From positions 2,418,001-2,482,000 of the forward strand of contig CBDEUC010000003.1 in assembly GCA_965243105.1 (NCBI GenBank): DNA of 64,000 nucleotides, in the 5' to 3' direction. Origin of the DNA: WLWS01 sp965243105 (GTDB lineage Bacteria > Pseudomonadota > Gammaproteobacteria > Eutrophobiales > Eutrophobiaceae). Positions within the stretch are counted from its first letter, which is position 1; each line of letters begins with the position of its first letter. Positions 36,487 to 45,901 of this stretch are shown here, piece after piece. A model generated the notes under the pieces. It saw nothing but the letters and a program-made list of their open reading frames with translations, ran no database searches and was not told where the DNA came from. Position numbers and translations under genes: made by a program.

Positions 36487-37533
36487 ATGTTTAAAAGTTT
36501 AAGAGGATTTTTCTCTAACGATCTGTCCATTGACCTGGGTACGGCCAACACCCTGATTTACGTCAGGGGTAAGGGTATCGTGCTCAATGAGCCTTCGGTG
36601 GTGGCCATTCGAAAGGAAGGCGATACCATCAATGCCAAGTCCATTCGAGCCGTGGGTGCCGAAGCCAAGCGCATGCTGGGACGTACTCCCGGGCACATTA
36701 CCGCCATCAGGCCTCTCAAGGATGGTGTTATCGCCGAGTTCACCGTTACGGAAAAGATGTTGCAGTACTTTATTCACGCCGTCCATGGCGGTACCGTTTT
36801 TAAACCCAGCCCCAGGGTACTGGTCTGTGTTCCGTGCGGCTCAACCCAGGTTGAACGACGTGCCATCAAGGAGTCCGCCATGGGAGCAGGGGCACGCACG
36901 GTCCACCTTATCGAAGAACCCATGGCTGCGGCAATTGGTGCGGGTATGCCAGTGAGTGACGCTCGTGGGTCAATGGTGCTGGATATCGGCGGTGGTACGA
37001 CCGAGGTCGCAGTAATATCCCTTAATGGTATCGTTTATTCAGATTCCGTACGTATTGGCGGTGATCGTTTTGATGAAGCAATCATTAACTACGTCCGCCG
37101 CAATTACGGCACCCTTATTGGCGACGCAACTGCAGAACGGATCAAGCACGAGCTTGGTTGTGCTTATCCCGGCAACGAAGTTTGCGAAATAGAAGTGCGC
37201 GGTCGCAACCTGGCCGAGGGTATTCCCCGTAGTTTTACACTCAACAGTAATGAAATACTCGAGGCACTGCAGGAACCGCTAACGGGTATCGTTGATGCCG
37301 TAAAGAATGCTCTCGAGAAAACGCCGCCGGAACTCGGTTCAGACGTTGCTGAAAGAGGCATGGTACTAACCGGGGGTGGTGCGTTGCTGCGAGACCTGGA
37401 TCGCCTGCTAATGGAAGAGACTGGCTTACCGGTAATTGTCGCCGAGGATCCGTTGACCTGTGTAGCGCGAGGTGGTGGACGCTATCTTGAAATGGTTGAT
37501 GAATACGGCAGCGATATTTTAACAGTAGAGTAA
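36487..37533 (+). CDS. mreB: rod-shape actin homologue MreB
   Basis: Bacterial actin that polymerises under the inner membrane and guides the elongasome (348 aa; E. coli 347). Phosphate loops SIDLGTANTLIYVRGKG and VLDIGGGTTEVAVIS, plus GGDRFDEAI and the adenosine segment LTGGGALLRDLD, are all present. The amphipathic N-terminus MFKSLRGFFSNDL is the membrane anchor. It heads a long run of wall-synthesis genes; mreC begins 27 bases after its stop. Confidence 0.99.
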   Translation: MFKSLRGFFSNDLSIDLGTANTLIYVRGKGIVLNEPSVVAIRKEGDTINAKSIRAVGAEAKRMLGRTPGHITAIRPLKDGVIAEFTVTEKMLQYFIHAVHGGTVFKPSPRVLVCVPCGSTQVERRAIKESAMGAGARTVHLIEEPMAAAIGAGMPVSDARGSMVLDIGGGTTEVAVISLNGIVYSDSVRIGGDRFDEAIINYVRRNYGTLIGDATAERIKHELGCAYPGNEVCEIEVRGRNLAEGIPRSFTLNSNEILEALQEPLTGIVDAVKNALEKTPPELGSDVAERGMVLTGGGALLRDLDRLLMEETGLPVIVAEDPLTCVARGGGRYLEMVDEYGSDILTVE

Positions 37534-37560
37534 CTGGAATTTAGAAGGGGGGAGTGAGTC

Positions 37561-38424
37561 ATCAAAACACTGTTCCTTAAAAGCCCGTCTGCAAACGTCA
37601 GGATAATTATTTTTGTCCTGTTTTCTATCGTCCTTATGACGGTAGACCACAAGCAGAATCACCTTGAGGCGGTGCGTTCAGTGCTTTCTACCCTGGTTTA
37701 TCCCATCCAGTACGTGGTAAACCTGCCTGTGGCCGGGGCCCATAGCCTCTCAGATTCGCTTGTTACACGAAAAAAACTGCTTGAAGAAAACTCCCGCCTC
37801 AACGAAGAGCATCTCAGGCTTCATTCACGCTTGCAGCGCTTTGCTATCCTCGAAGAAGAAAACAAGCGTTTACGCGAATTGCTTGAATCGAGCATGGAAC
37901 TAAACGAACGGGTTCTTGTTGCAGAATTAATTGAAGTCGACCTCGAGCCTTTTCGCCGGCAAATCGTCATAAACAAGGGCCGGAACCAGGGTGCCTACGA
38001 TGGGCAGCCTATTGTGGATGCGGGCGGTATCATGGGGCAAATAATCCACGTCGGACCGTTTTCAAGCACCGTGCTGCTGATCACTGACCCAACCCATGCC
38101 TTGCCGGTACAGGTAAATCGCAATGGTTTGCGTGCGATTGCTGTCGGAACAGGTCAGGACGGCGTGTTATCTCTTGAGCACCTGCCGACAAACGCCGACA
38201 TCCATGAGGGAGACCTGATAGTTTCCTCCGGTCTTGGGCACCGTTTTCCGAGGGGTTATCCAGTTGGCACAATCTCGGAAATAAATTTCGTGCCGGGCGA
38301 GCCGTTTGCGCGTGTCGCGGTATCTCCCAGCGCTAACCTTGGCAAGAGTCGCGAAGTTTTGCTTGTGTGGCCATATGAAGATGTACAACAGGACCTCAAG
38401 TCTGAAGAAGTGGCGGTGAAATAG
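37561..38424 (+). CDS. mreC: rod-shape protein MreC, apparent AUC start
   Basis: Bitopic inner-membrane protein that links MreB to PBP2/RodA in the elongasome. The first in-frame ATG (37636) would remove the membrane anchor. The frame is open back to a TGA at 37555-37557, and the residues IKTLFLKSPSANVRIIIF then IVLM align with other MreC N-termini. The only well-placed initiator is ATC at 37561, six bases after GGGGGGAG (37547-37554). This gives 287 aa, with a transmembrane helix near residues 13-26, a coiled coil near 60-95 and the beta-domains after. Alternatives are GTC (37558), CTG (37570) or a sequence error. Its TAG overlaps the mreD start. Confidence 0.9.
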   Translation: MKTLFLKSPSANVRIIIFVLFSIVLMTVDHKQNHLEAVRSVLSTLVYPIQYVVNLPVAGAHSLSDSLVTRKKLLEENSRLNEEHLRLHSRLQRFAILEEENKRLRELLESSMELNERVLVAELIEVDLEPFRRQIVINKGRNQGAYDGQPIVDAGGIMGQIIHVGPFSSTVLLITDPTHALPVQVNRNGLRAIAVGTGQDGVLSLEHLPTNADIHEGDLIVSSGLGHRFPRGYPVGTISEINFVPGEPFARVAVSPSANLGKSREVLLVWPYEDVQQDLKSEEVAVK

Positions 38425-38912
38425 TGATTGAAAGACCACACAACGGCGGCTGGGTCATCATCCTGAGTTTCATAATCGCTATCATGTTAACTGCCATGCC
38501 CTTGCCGGACTGGGCAGTAAACTGGCGTCCCTCATGGCTTGCCATGGTATTGATTTACTGGTGCATCGCGCTGCCCGACAGGGTCGGTATTGGTGTAGGC
38601 TGGTTCCTGGGGCTCCTGCTGGATGTTCAGCAGGGTACAGTTCTCGGACAAAACGCGCTGGGCCTGGCGGTCATTGCCTACATTACCATTGTTTCCTACC
38701 AGCGTTTTCGCGTTTATCCGCTGGCGCAGCAGGCGATGATTGTTTGTGCATACCTGCTTGTCATCCAGTTTTTCAATATGTGGATCCGCGGAATCATGGG
38801 TATACCGACGCAGCACTGGTCCATATGGCTTCCTGCACTAACCAGCATGTTACTCTGGCCCTGGCTTTTCATCATACTGAGGGATATCAGGCGCAGGTAT
38901 AACGTGTATTGA
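38424..38912 (+). CDS. mreD: rod-shape protein MreD
   Basis: Polytopic inner-membrane partner of MreC in the elongasome (162 aa, same as E. coli). Starts at GTG 38424, overlapping the mreC stop by one base. Five to six hydrophobic segments; the family segment WRPSWLAMVLIYWCIALP and GLLLDVQQGTVLGQNAL are clear. 18 bases before the PBP2 gene. Confidence 0.96.
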   Translation: MIERPHNGGWVIILSFIIAIMLTAMPLPDWAVNWRPSWLAMVLIYWCIALPDRVGIGVGWFLGLLLDVQQGTVLGQNALGLAVIAYITIVSYQRFRVYPLAQQAMIVCAYLLVIQFFNMWIRGIMGIPTQHWSIWLPALTSMLLWPWLFIILRDIRRRYNVY

Positions 38913-38930
38913 AGAAGTATGATTTAGTCA

Positions 38931-40781
38931 ATGCCCCCTGAGTTTCATCTCAAGGATCCAAATTACGAATATCGGCTGATCAGTCGACGCATATACATCG
39001 GTGGTCTACTGATGTTTTTACTTGGTTTACTGATCGTGGTTCGTGTGTTCTTCCTGCAGGTGGTCATGAACGACCATTTCAGTACCCTGTCACAGCACAA
39101 CCGGGTAAAAATTCAGCCAATTGCACCCATCAGGGGCCTTATATACAGCAGCGATGGCGTTTTGCTTGCGAATAACAGGCCTTCATTCAGTTTAAACCTG
39201 GTACCAGAAAGAGTGGATGACATGGATGCTACACTCGAGTCCCTTGCCTCTCACGTCGTCCTTGAAGAAGCTGACATTTCACGTTTTAGAAAACAGCTCA
39301 AGAAAAAACGTCATTTTGCCAGTGTGCCACTGAAATTTAACTTAACGGATGACGAGGTTGCCCGTCTTTCCGTCAACCGTCACCGGTTTCCCGGCGTTGA
39401 AGTGGTAGCAGGTCTGAACCGTTTTTACCCATTTTCCGACAAGATGGCACATGTGACCGGTTATGTCGGAATGATTGACGAGGATGAACTCGCTGAGCTT
39501 GATAAATCCAATTACAAGGGTACTACCCATATCGGGAAGTTGGGGGTTGAACAGGCCTATGAAGAACTCCTGCATGGAAAAGTCGGTTACCGGCAGGTAG
39601 AAGTGAATGCGACGGGGCGGGTAATCAGGGTTCTCGACAGGACGGCACCGGTATCGGGGAAAGATATTTACCTGACCATGGATGCCTCGTTACAGGAACT
39701 TGCAGTTAAGACCATGGAGGGAAAACGGGGTGCGATCGTGGCAATTGATCCTAGGAATGGAGGCATACTGGCCATGGTCAGCTCACCGGGTTACGACCCG
39801 AATTTGTTTGTTAATGGTATCGATTCGAAGTCTTATCGAAGTCTTCTTTCCTCAAAAAATACCCCGCTCCTGAATCGCGCCCTGCAGGGGAAGTATCCCC
39901 CGGGTTCCACGGTCAAGCCATTCTTTGCCTTTGGTGCGCTGGAGTATGGTTTGAGACAAAAGTCTGATGAGACCTGGTGCAAGGGATGGTTCAGCCTGAA
40001 GGGTAGTACTCATCGTTATCGTGACTGGAAAAAGGAGGGGCATGGGCATATCAACATGATCAATGCCGTTGCACAGTCATGTGATGTCTATTTTTATTCC
40101 CTGGCACATGATATGGGGATAGATCGGGTTCATCGACTCATGGACCGCTTTGGATTTGGCAAGAGAACGGGCGTTGATATCGTGGGAGAAGTGGCTGGTT
40201 TGAACCCATCACAGGAATGGAAAAGGAAAGCCCTCGGACAGGCCTGGTATCCCGGGGAAACCTTAATTGTCGGAATTGGGCAGGGCTCCAGCCTGGCCAC
40301 ACCAATACACCTTGCGGTGGCTACCAGTGCACTTGCGAATCGTGGCAAGCGTGTAACACCGCATTTTTTCTCCAACGCAAGGGATTCCATAAGCAACGAA
40401 GTGGTGGATACGTACGAAGTTGAACAAGCAAGCCCGATCCCCAGCCAGGATCCCGAGCACTGGCAGCATGTCATCGATTCGATGATGGAGGTGACCCACG
40501 GGGTGCGAGGTACAGCCAGGCGAGTGGGTTCAAAAGCAGAATACAGGATGGCTGGCAAGACGGGCACCGCGCAGGTCATTGCCATTGCCCAGGATGAAGA
40601 GTATGACAAGGATGAAGTTCCGGAAGAGTTCCGCGACCATGCACTGTTTGTTGCATTTGCGCCGGTTGAGGAACCAATGATAGTTCTGTCAATCGTAGTA
40701 GAGAATGGTGGTAGCGGTTCATCAGGCGCTGCGCCAATAGCCCGAATACTTTTTGACCACTACCTGCAGGGGAAAGGCTAA
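38931..40781 (+). CDS. mrdA: penicillin-binding protein 2 (transpeptidase)
   Basis: Class B transpeptidase that crosslinks lateral-wall peptidoglycan and partners RodA (616 aa; E. coli 633). One membrane helix near residues 24-46, then the pedestal domain and the transpeptidase domain. Active-site motifs: S326-TVK (PPGSTVKPF), SCD (QSCDVYFYS) as the SxN equivalent, as in other PBP2s, and KTGTAQ. Followed after nine bases by rodA. Confidence 0.98.
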   Translation: MPPEFHLKDPNYEYRLISRRIYIGGLLMFLLGLLIVVRVFFLQVVMNDHFSTLSQHNRVKIQPIAPIRGLIYSSDGVLLANNRPSFSLNLVPERVDDMDATLESLASHVVLEEADISRFRKQLKKKRHFASVPLKFNLTDDEVARLSVNRHRFPGVEVVAGLNRFYPFSDKMAHVTGYVGMIDEDELAELDKSNYKGTTHIGKLGVEQAYEELLHGKVGYRQVEVNATGRVIRVLDRTAPVSGKDIYLTMDASLQELAVKTMEGKRGAIVAIDPRNGGILAMVSSPGYDPNLFVNGIDSKSYRSLLSSKNTPLLNRALQGKYPPGSTVKPFFAFGALEYGLRQKSDETWCKGWFSLKGSTHRYRDWKKEGHGHINMINAVAQSCDVYFYSLAHDMGIDRVHRLMDRFGFGKRTGVDIVGEVAGLNPSQEWKRKALGQAWYPGETLIVGIGQGSSLATPIHLAVATSALANRGKRVTPHFFSNARDSISNEVVDTYEVEQASPIPSQDPEHWQHVIDSMMEVTHGVRGTARRVGSKAEYRMAGKTGTAQVIAIAQDEEYDKDEVPEEFRDHALFVAFAPVEEPMIVLSIVVENGGSGSSGAAPIARILFDHYLQGKG

Positions 40782-40790
40782 AAAGGCAAT

Positions 40791-41882
40791 ATGGAAGACA
40801 CCTCTCTATCCCAGAGATTGCATCTCGATATACCCCTTTTGCTCGGATTAATCCTGCTCAGTGGCGTAGGACTGGTGGTGCTCTACAGTGCCGGCGGACA
40901 GGACATGGGGCTTGTTTATCGGCAGGCTGTACGCATGGGCCTCGCTATCATGATGATGTTTCTTGTTGCCCAGGTATCACCGGCAAGACTTGCCCGCATG
41001 TCAATCTGGATATACCTGCTGGGCCTCTTGCTGCTGGTACTTGTATTACTCGCGGGAGAAATAGGGAAGGGTGCGCAGCGCTGGCTCAATCTTGGTATTG
41101 TACGCTTTCAGCCGTCCGAGTTAATGAAGCTGGCATTACCGATGTTATTGGCCTGGTTTTTCGCTGACCGGCATCTTCCACCTGGACTTGGACAAATGCT
41201 GCTGGCAACGGGGATGATTGTTGTACCGGTGTTGTTGATTGCCAAGCAGCCTGACCTGGGTACTTCCCTGCTGGTCGCGGGCGCTGGCTTATCTATTCTC
41301 TTTGTTGCGGGCGTAAGCTGGAAAATCATCCTTGGTTTTATAGTTATGGCTGCGTCATCAACACCCGTTTTGTGGTACCTGATGCATGATTACCAGAGAC
41401 AGCGTGTATTGACCCTGCTTGATCCGGAAAAAGATCCGCTGGGTTCCGGCTACCATATAATTCAATCCAAGATTGCCATCGGATCCGGTGGCTTGTACGG
41501 TAAGGGATGGTTAAATGGTACGCAATCACATCTCGAATTCCTGCCTGAACGTTCTACCGATTTTATATTTGCGGTTTTTTGTGAGGAATTTGGGTTGATG
41601 GGAGTGTTGCTGTTAATCTGTATTTATATGTTTATCATCATTCGCGGCTTGTATATCTCGCTTAATGCTCAGCATACATATGGCAAGCTGCTTGGGGCCG
41701 GGTTGACCTTTACCTTTTTTGTTTATGTATTTGTAAACATGGGAATGGTTATCGGGCAACTGCCTGTTGTAGGTGTTCCCTTACCATTGGTGAGCCATGG
41801 CGGTACTTCCATGGTCACATTAATGATCGGTTTCGGTATATTAATGGCAATTCATACTCACAGACGATTACTATCGGATTAA
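40791..41882 (+). CDS. rodA: SEDS glycosyltransferase RodA
   Basis: Polytopic peptidoglycan polymerase of the SEDS family (363 aa; E. coli RodA 370). About ten membrane segments. Family landmarks: GAQRWLNLGIVRFQPSELMKL, AKQPDLGTSLLV and PERSTDFIFAVFCEEFG, whose Asp is essential in characterised RodA proteins. It pairs functionally with PBP2 just upstream; mltB follows after eight bases. Confidence 0.98.
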   Translation: MEDTSLSQRLHLDIPLLLGLILLSGVGLVVLYSAGGQDMGLVYRQAVRMGLAIMMMFLVAQVSPARLARMSIWIYLLGLLLLVLVLLAGEIGKGAQRWLNLGIVRFQPSELMKLALPMLLAWFFADRHLPPGLGQMLLATGMIVVPVLLIAKQPDLGTSLLVAGAGLSILFVAGVSWKIILGFIVMAASSTPVLWYLMHDYQRQRVLTLLDPEKDPLGSGYHIIQSKIAIGSGGLYGKGWLNGTQSHLEFLPERSTDFIFAVFCEEFGLMGVLLLICIYMFIIIRGLYISLNAQHTYGKLLGAGLTFTFFVYVFVNMGMVIGQLPVVGVPLPLVSHGGTSMVTLMIGFGILMAIHTHRRLLSD

Positions 41883-41890
41883 ATCAGATT

Positions 41891-42880
41891 ATGTACAGAA
41901 TAATTCCATTTTTTCTCCCCTTTTTCCTGTCAGTGTTTTCCTTCCCGGTTTTTCCAGGCGACCTTGCTGAGAGGGATGATGTACAACAGTTTATCCAGGA
42001 GATGGTTGATGAGCATGGTTTTGAACGGGAAACTCTCAGCAAGCAATTCTCAAGGGCAAAGATTGCCAACTCTATACTGAAGGCAATTTCCCGCCCTGCG
42101 GAAGCAAAACCCTGGTTCAAGTACAGGAAAATATTCCTGACGACGGACAGGATTAACCAGGGAGTAAAGTTCCTGGAGGAAAACTTTGATACTTTGAAAA
42201 GAGCAGAGTCAGAATACGGTGTCCCGGTGGAAATAATTGTCGCCATTATCGGGGTAGAGACCCGCTACGGACGGCATGCAGGCAGGTACAATGTGCTGGA
42301 TTCGCTTTCCACGCTGGCGTTTGAATACCCCAAGCGTAGCAAGTTTTTCAGGAGCGAATTGAAGCAGTTCCTGTTACTGGCCAGGGAGCAGAAGCTCGAT
42401 CCTCTTGAAGTGAAGGGTTCCTATGCCGGTGCCATGGGTATACCCCAGTTTATATCAAGCAGTTACAGGAACTTTGCGGTGGATTTTGATGGTGACGAAA
42501 AAATAGACATATGGGATAACCCGGTCGATGCAATTGGCAGTGTCGGTAATTATTTTAAAAAACATGGTTGGCAGGCGGGAGAAACCGTGGCTGTGAAAGC
42601 CATGGTCGAGGGTGACGCTTATCTTGCAGTTCTCAGTAAAGGTCTTGAGCCTCATATTAATACTGCAAAATTAGCTGAATTCGGGATAAGTGCCGAAGAA
42701 ATGCCGGGTGAGCATAGTGATATCAAGTTTCTTGAGTACGAATTGGAAAAGGGCAGGGAATTCTGGCTCGGGTACAGGAACTTTTACGTGATAACGCGTT
42801 ACAACCATAGTTCCCTGTATGCGATGGCTGTATACCAGCTGGCAAGTGAAATCGCGGGAAAGTATTACAGGACGCATTGA
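41891..42880 (+). CDS. mltB: lytic murein transglycosylase B
   Basis: Family-3 lytic transglycosylase that cleaves glycan strands to 1,6-anhydro ends (329 aa). The N-terminus is a signal peptide (about 1-22) without a lipobox cysteine, so the enzyme is probably soluble in the periplasm, unlike E. coli lipoprotein MltB. The catalytic residue is E123 in IIGVETRYGRHAG; further motifs are SYAGAMGIPQFISSSY and DIWDNPVDAIGSVGNYF. Followed by rlpA after 22 bases, the usual order mrdA-rodA-mltB-rlpA. Confidence 0.95.
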   Translation: MYRIIPFFLPFFLSVFSFPVFPGDLAERDDVQQFIQEMVDEHGFERETLSKQFSRAKIANSILKAISRPAEAKPWFKYRKIFLTTDRINQGVKFLEENFDTLKRAESEYGVPVEIIVAIIGVETRYGRHAGRYNVLDSLSTLAFEYPKRSKFFRSELKQFLLLAREQKLDPLEVKGSYAGAMGIPQFISSSYRNFAVDFDGDEKIDIWDNPVDAIGSVGNYFKKHGWQAGETVAVKAMVEGDAYLAVLSKGLEPHINTAKLAEFGISAEEMPGEHSDIKFLEYELEKGREFWLGYRNFYVITRYNHSSLYAMAVYQLASEIAGKYYRTH

Positions 42881-42902
42881 CCAGTTAGCAGGTTTATTAT
42901 CT

Positions 42903-43784
42903 ATGAATTCTTTTAAAGGAATACAAAAGCCGTCGCGCGAGACTGTTAATTCATGCCTCGTACTATTGTTTGTCCTGCTGTTCCTGCAGGCCTGTTCAGG
43001 TAGCAAGGTCAAGCCGGGCAAAAGGCCTGTCAGGGATAGTGCACCTGCAGCAGACAGCGTAGATATTGATGCAATCCCCAATGCTGTGCCGCGCGCGGAG
43101 CCCAAGAGCAAGTACGGCAATCCCAATTCCTACGAAGTTTTTGGGAAGCGTTACTATGTAATGGATAGTAGCAGGGACTTCGTGCAAAAGGGTATTGCCT
43201 CCTGGTATGGAAAGAAGTTTCACGGGCGTCGTACTTCCAGTGGCGAAACTTACGATATGTACGCTATGACCGCAGCACACAAGAGCCTGCCTTTACCAAC
43301 CTATGTCGAGGTGAGAAACCTGGACAACAATCGAAAAATAATCGTCAAGGTAAACGATCGCGGCCCGTTTCATGAAAACCGGATTATTGACCTGTCATAC
43401 ACTGCTGCGAGGAAGCTGGATATAGTCAGGAAAGGTACCGGGCTTGTTGAAATACGGGCAATTAATCCCCGCAATTGGTCAGAGAAACCAGAGGAACCGG
43501 TTTACGTGGGTGCACCGGTGCAAAACGCCCCCGCATCATCGGCGAAACCGGGTTTTTACATCCAGGTGGGCGCATTTCATGATGAGGGGAATGCCGAGAA
43601 ACTGCGTGACAAGATGTCCGGTCTTGGCGGAAACCTTGTAAAGATTGCGCCCGCCGTGGTGAATCAGCAAAAGATATACAGGGTACGACTTGGCCCCCTG
43701 TATGACGTAGACAGCGCGGATTCGATCGTAGGCAAGCTCGAAGAATACGGGATTCGGGAGCATCGAATCGTTGTACCACAATAA
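42903..43784 (+). CDS. rlpA: septal-ring lytic transglycosylase / rare lipoprotein A
   Basis: Outer-membrane lipoprotein with a double-psi beta-barrel; in Pseudomonas it cleaves denuded (stem-peptide-free) glycans at the septum. From ATG 42903 it has 293 aa. Lipobox LQAC near residue 31 (LLFLQACSGS). The barrel contains GIASWYGKKFHGRRTSSGE and VKVNDRGPFHENRIIDLS. The C-terminal 75 residues are a SPOR domain (GFYIQVGAFHDEGNAEKL). A longer frame from 42819 overlaps mltB and lacks a signal peptide at its N-terminus. Confidence 0.94.
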   Translation: MNSFKGIQKPSRETVNSCLVLLFVLLFLQACSGSKVKPGKRPVRDSAPAADSVDIDAIPNAVPRAEPKSKYGNPNSYEVFGKRYYVMDSSRDFVQKGIASWYGKKFHGRRTSSGETYDMYAMTAAHKSLPLPTYVEVRNLDNNRKIIVKVNDRGPFHENRIIDLSYTAARKLDIVRKGTGLVEIRAINPRNWSEKPEEPVYVGAPVQNAPASSAKPGFYIQVGAFHDEGNAEKLRDKMSGLGGNLVKIAPAVVNQQKIYRVRLGPLYDVDSADSIVGKLEEYGIREHRIVVPQ

Positions 43785-43843
43785 GCCATGGGGCTTTTCG
43801 TCGGTGCATGCAGGAAATTACACACTGAATCAATAAACAGGCA

Positions 43844-44995
43844 ATGAAAATGATGGACGCAAGAAGGTATACCTTACCGGGGGTGTTTTTCCTGGTATTT
43901 ATATTCAATTTTTCCGCACTCGCCGGCGTGGTACCGGCGCCGCCGCAATTAAAAGCTTCTTCTTACCTGGTCGTTGATTTCCAAAGTGGCCGTCACCTCG
44001 TGGAACACAACATCGACGAGCGTGTAGAGCCTGCCAGCCTGACCAAGATGATGACTGTCTATGTCGTGTCAAGGGAGTTGGCCGAGGGAAATATTGATTT
44101 GAAGGACATGGTCATAGTAAGTGAAAAGGCATGGCGCATGACAGGTTCTCGCATGTTTATCGAGGTAGACAAGGAAGTGTCGATTGAAGAATTGCTGAAA
44201 GGCGTGATAGTGCAGTCGGGCAATGATGCCAGCGTGGCACTGGCAGAACATATCTCAGGCAGTGAAGAAGTTTTTGCCCAGGTTATGAATCAATACGCGG
44301 CTGAACTCGGAATGTCTGGTACCAATTTTATGAATAGCACTGGATTACCTCACCCGGATCACTATACAACTGCAAGGGATATGGCACGCCTGGCCCATGC
44401 GCTGATTAGTGAGCACCCCGGGATTTACGAGTGGCATTCTATCCGTGAATACACATTTAATGGCATTAAGCAGCATAATCGTAACCAGATGCTATGGCGG
44501 GATGACAGTGTCGATGGTATCAAGACAGGTCATACCGAGAGTGCGGGCTATTGCCTGGTCGCTTCTGCATTACGGGGTGACATGCGCCTGATTTCAGTGG
44601 TGATGGGCACGGATGGCACCAAGGCACGAACCCGGGCAACCCAGTCCCTGCTAAATTTTGCTTTTCGATTCTACGAGACTCACAGGCTTTACGAGGCAGG
44701 AGAGGCAATTGCGGAAAGTAAAGTATGGAAAGCCAATGTAGACAACTTTAAGCTTGGCATCGAACAAGACCTGTACATTACGATTTCCCGTGGCAAGTAC
44801 AAGAAGCTTGATGCTGCGATTGAATTATCGCCGACCATTGTTGCTCCCGTCAGAAAGAACGAGGTCAAGGGAACACTGAATGTCATGCTGGAAGGAGAAA
44901 AACTCGCCAGTCGACCCCTGGTATCTCTCGATAATATTGAAGAGGGTAGTTTTCTACGTCGACTGCAAGATGATGTTCGCCTGCTTTTTGAATGA
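43844..44995 (+). CDS. dacA: D-alanyl-D-alanine carboxypeptidase (PBP5/6 family)
   Basis: Removes the terminal D-Ala from pentapeptide side chains (383 aa; E. coli DacA 403). Signal peptide to about residue 28 (SALAG). Active-site motifs: S65-LT-K68, S125-G-N127 (VQSGNDAS), and K227-TG. The C-terminal beta-domain ends in an amphipathic helix (FLRRLQDDVRLLFE) for membrane-surface attachment. Followed 12 bases later by a D-amino-acid transaminase, a pairing seen in other gammaproteobacteria. Confidence 0.95.
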   Translation: MKMMDARRYTLPGVFFLVFIFNFSALAGVVPAPPQLKASSYLVVDFQSGRHLVEHNIDERVEPASLTKMMTVYVVSRELAEGNIDLKDMVIVSEKAWRMTGSRMFIEVDKEVSIEELLKGVIVQSGNDASVALAEHISGSEEVFAQVMNQYAAELGMSGTNFMNSTGLPHPDHYTTARDMARLAHALISEHPGIYEWHSIREYTFNGIKQHNRNQMLWRDDSVDGIKTGHTESAGYCLVASALRGDMRLISVVMGTDGTKARTRATQSLLNFAFRFYETHRLYEAGEAIAESKVWKANVDNFKLGIEQDLYITISRGKYKKLDAAIELSPTIVAPVRKNEVKGTLNVMLEGEKLASRPLVSLDNIEEGSFLRRLQDDVRLLFE

Positions 44996-45007
44996 GGATG
45001 TAGAAAC

Positions 45008-45853
45008 TTGTCTATTGTCTACCTGAATGGTGAGTACCTGCCGCTGAAAGAGGCCAGGATTTCAGTACTCGATCGCGGATTCACATTTGCCGATGCAGTG
45101 TATGAAGTAATCCCGGTTTATGGTGGAACGATATTTCGCCTGCTGGAGCACTTGCACAGGTTACAGAACAGCCTGGCTTCAATTGAAATAAAAAACCCCT
45201 TTGATGACAAACAATGGGAAACAGTGTTCAGAAATGTCCTGGATAAAAACCCCTGCGAGGGAGATTGTTCCCTTTATGTCCAGGTTAGCAGGGGGGCCAG
45301 TGACCGAGATCACCTTAATGACCGCGATTTACAGCCGACTGTATTCGTGATGTCGCGCGAATTTCAGCATCGCGAATGGAATGAGGGAGTAAAAGTAATA
45401 ACGCACAGGGATATCAGGTGGGAATATTGTCACATCAAGTCCACTGCGCTCCTTGCTAATGTTATGTTGAAGCAACTGGCTCGTGCAGCCGATGCAAAAG
45501 AAACTACTCTTACCCGGGATGGAATGATTACCGAGGGCGCTAGTAGCAACGTTTTTATCGTTTACCAGGGTGTAGTTGTTACTCCCGAAAAAGACGGTAA
45601 TATCCTGGCCGGCATTACGCGTGACCTGCTGGTGGAATTGTTAAACCATGCAGGCATCGGCTGTGAGGAAAGGCAGATACCTGTCGAAGAGTTTGATAAT
45701 GCTGAGGAAATCTGGATAAGCAGTTCAACCATGGGACTGGCCCCGGTAGTCAGGGTGAATGATCGAGTAGTGGGCGATGGCAAGCCTGGACCGGCCTGGA
45801 AAAAGGCTAATGATCTTTTTCGGGATTTCAGGGAAAATCGAATTACTCTTTAA
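45008..45853 (+). CDS. dat: D-amino-acid transaminase (class IV PLP enzyme)
   Basis: Interconverts D-alanine and other D-amino acids with their 2-oxo acids, supplying D-Glu or recycling D-Ala near the DacA carboxypeptidase (281 aa). Fold-type IV PLP enzyme: PLP lysine K144 in CHIKSTALLANV, phosphate-binding segment TEGASSNVF and NILAGITRDLL. LDRGFTFADAVYE is the N-terminal family signature. Starts at TTG 45008; its Shine-Dalgarno is GAGGATG (44994-45000). A 4-amino-4-deoxychorismate lyase or branched-chain enzyme is less likely given context. Confidence 0.9.
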   Translation: MSIVYLNGEYLPLKEARISVLDRGFTFADAVYEVIPVYGGTIFRLLEHLHRLQNSLASIEIKNPFDDKQWETVFRNVLDKNPCEGDCSLYVQVSRGASDRDHLNDRDLQPTVFVMSREFQHREWNEGVKVITHRDIRWEYCHIKSTALLANVMLKQLARAADAKETTLTRDGMITEGASSNVFIVYQGVVVTPEKDGNILAGITRDLLVELLNHAGIGCEERQIPVEEFDNAEEIWISSSTMGLAPVVRVNDRVVGDGKPGPAWKKANDLFRDFRENRITL

Positions 45854-45901
45854 CACTGGTATAGCAGGTCGTATACCTGGAAATTTCTGTAGGAGAAATC
45901 A

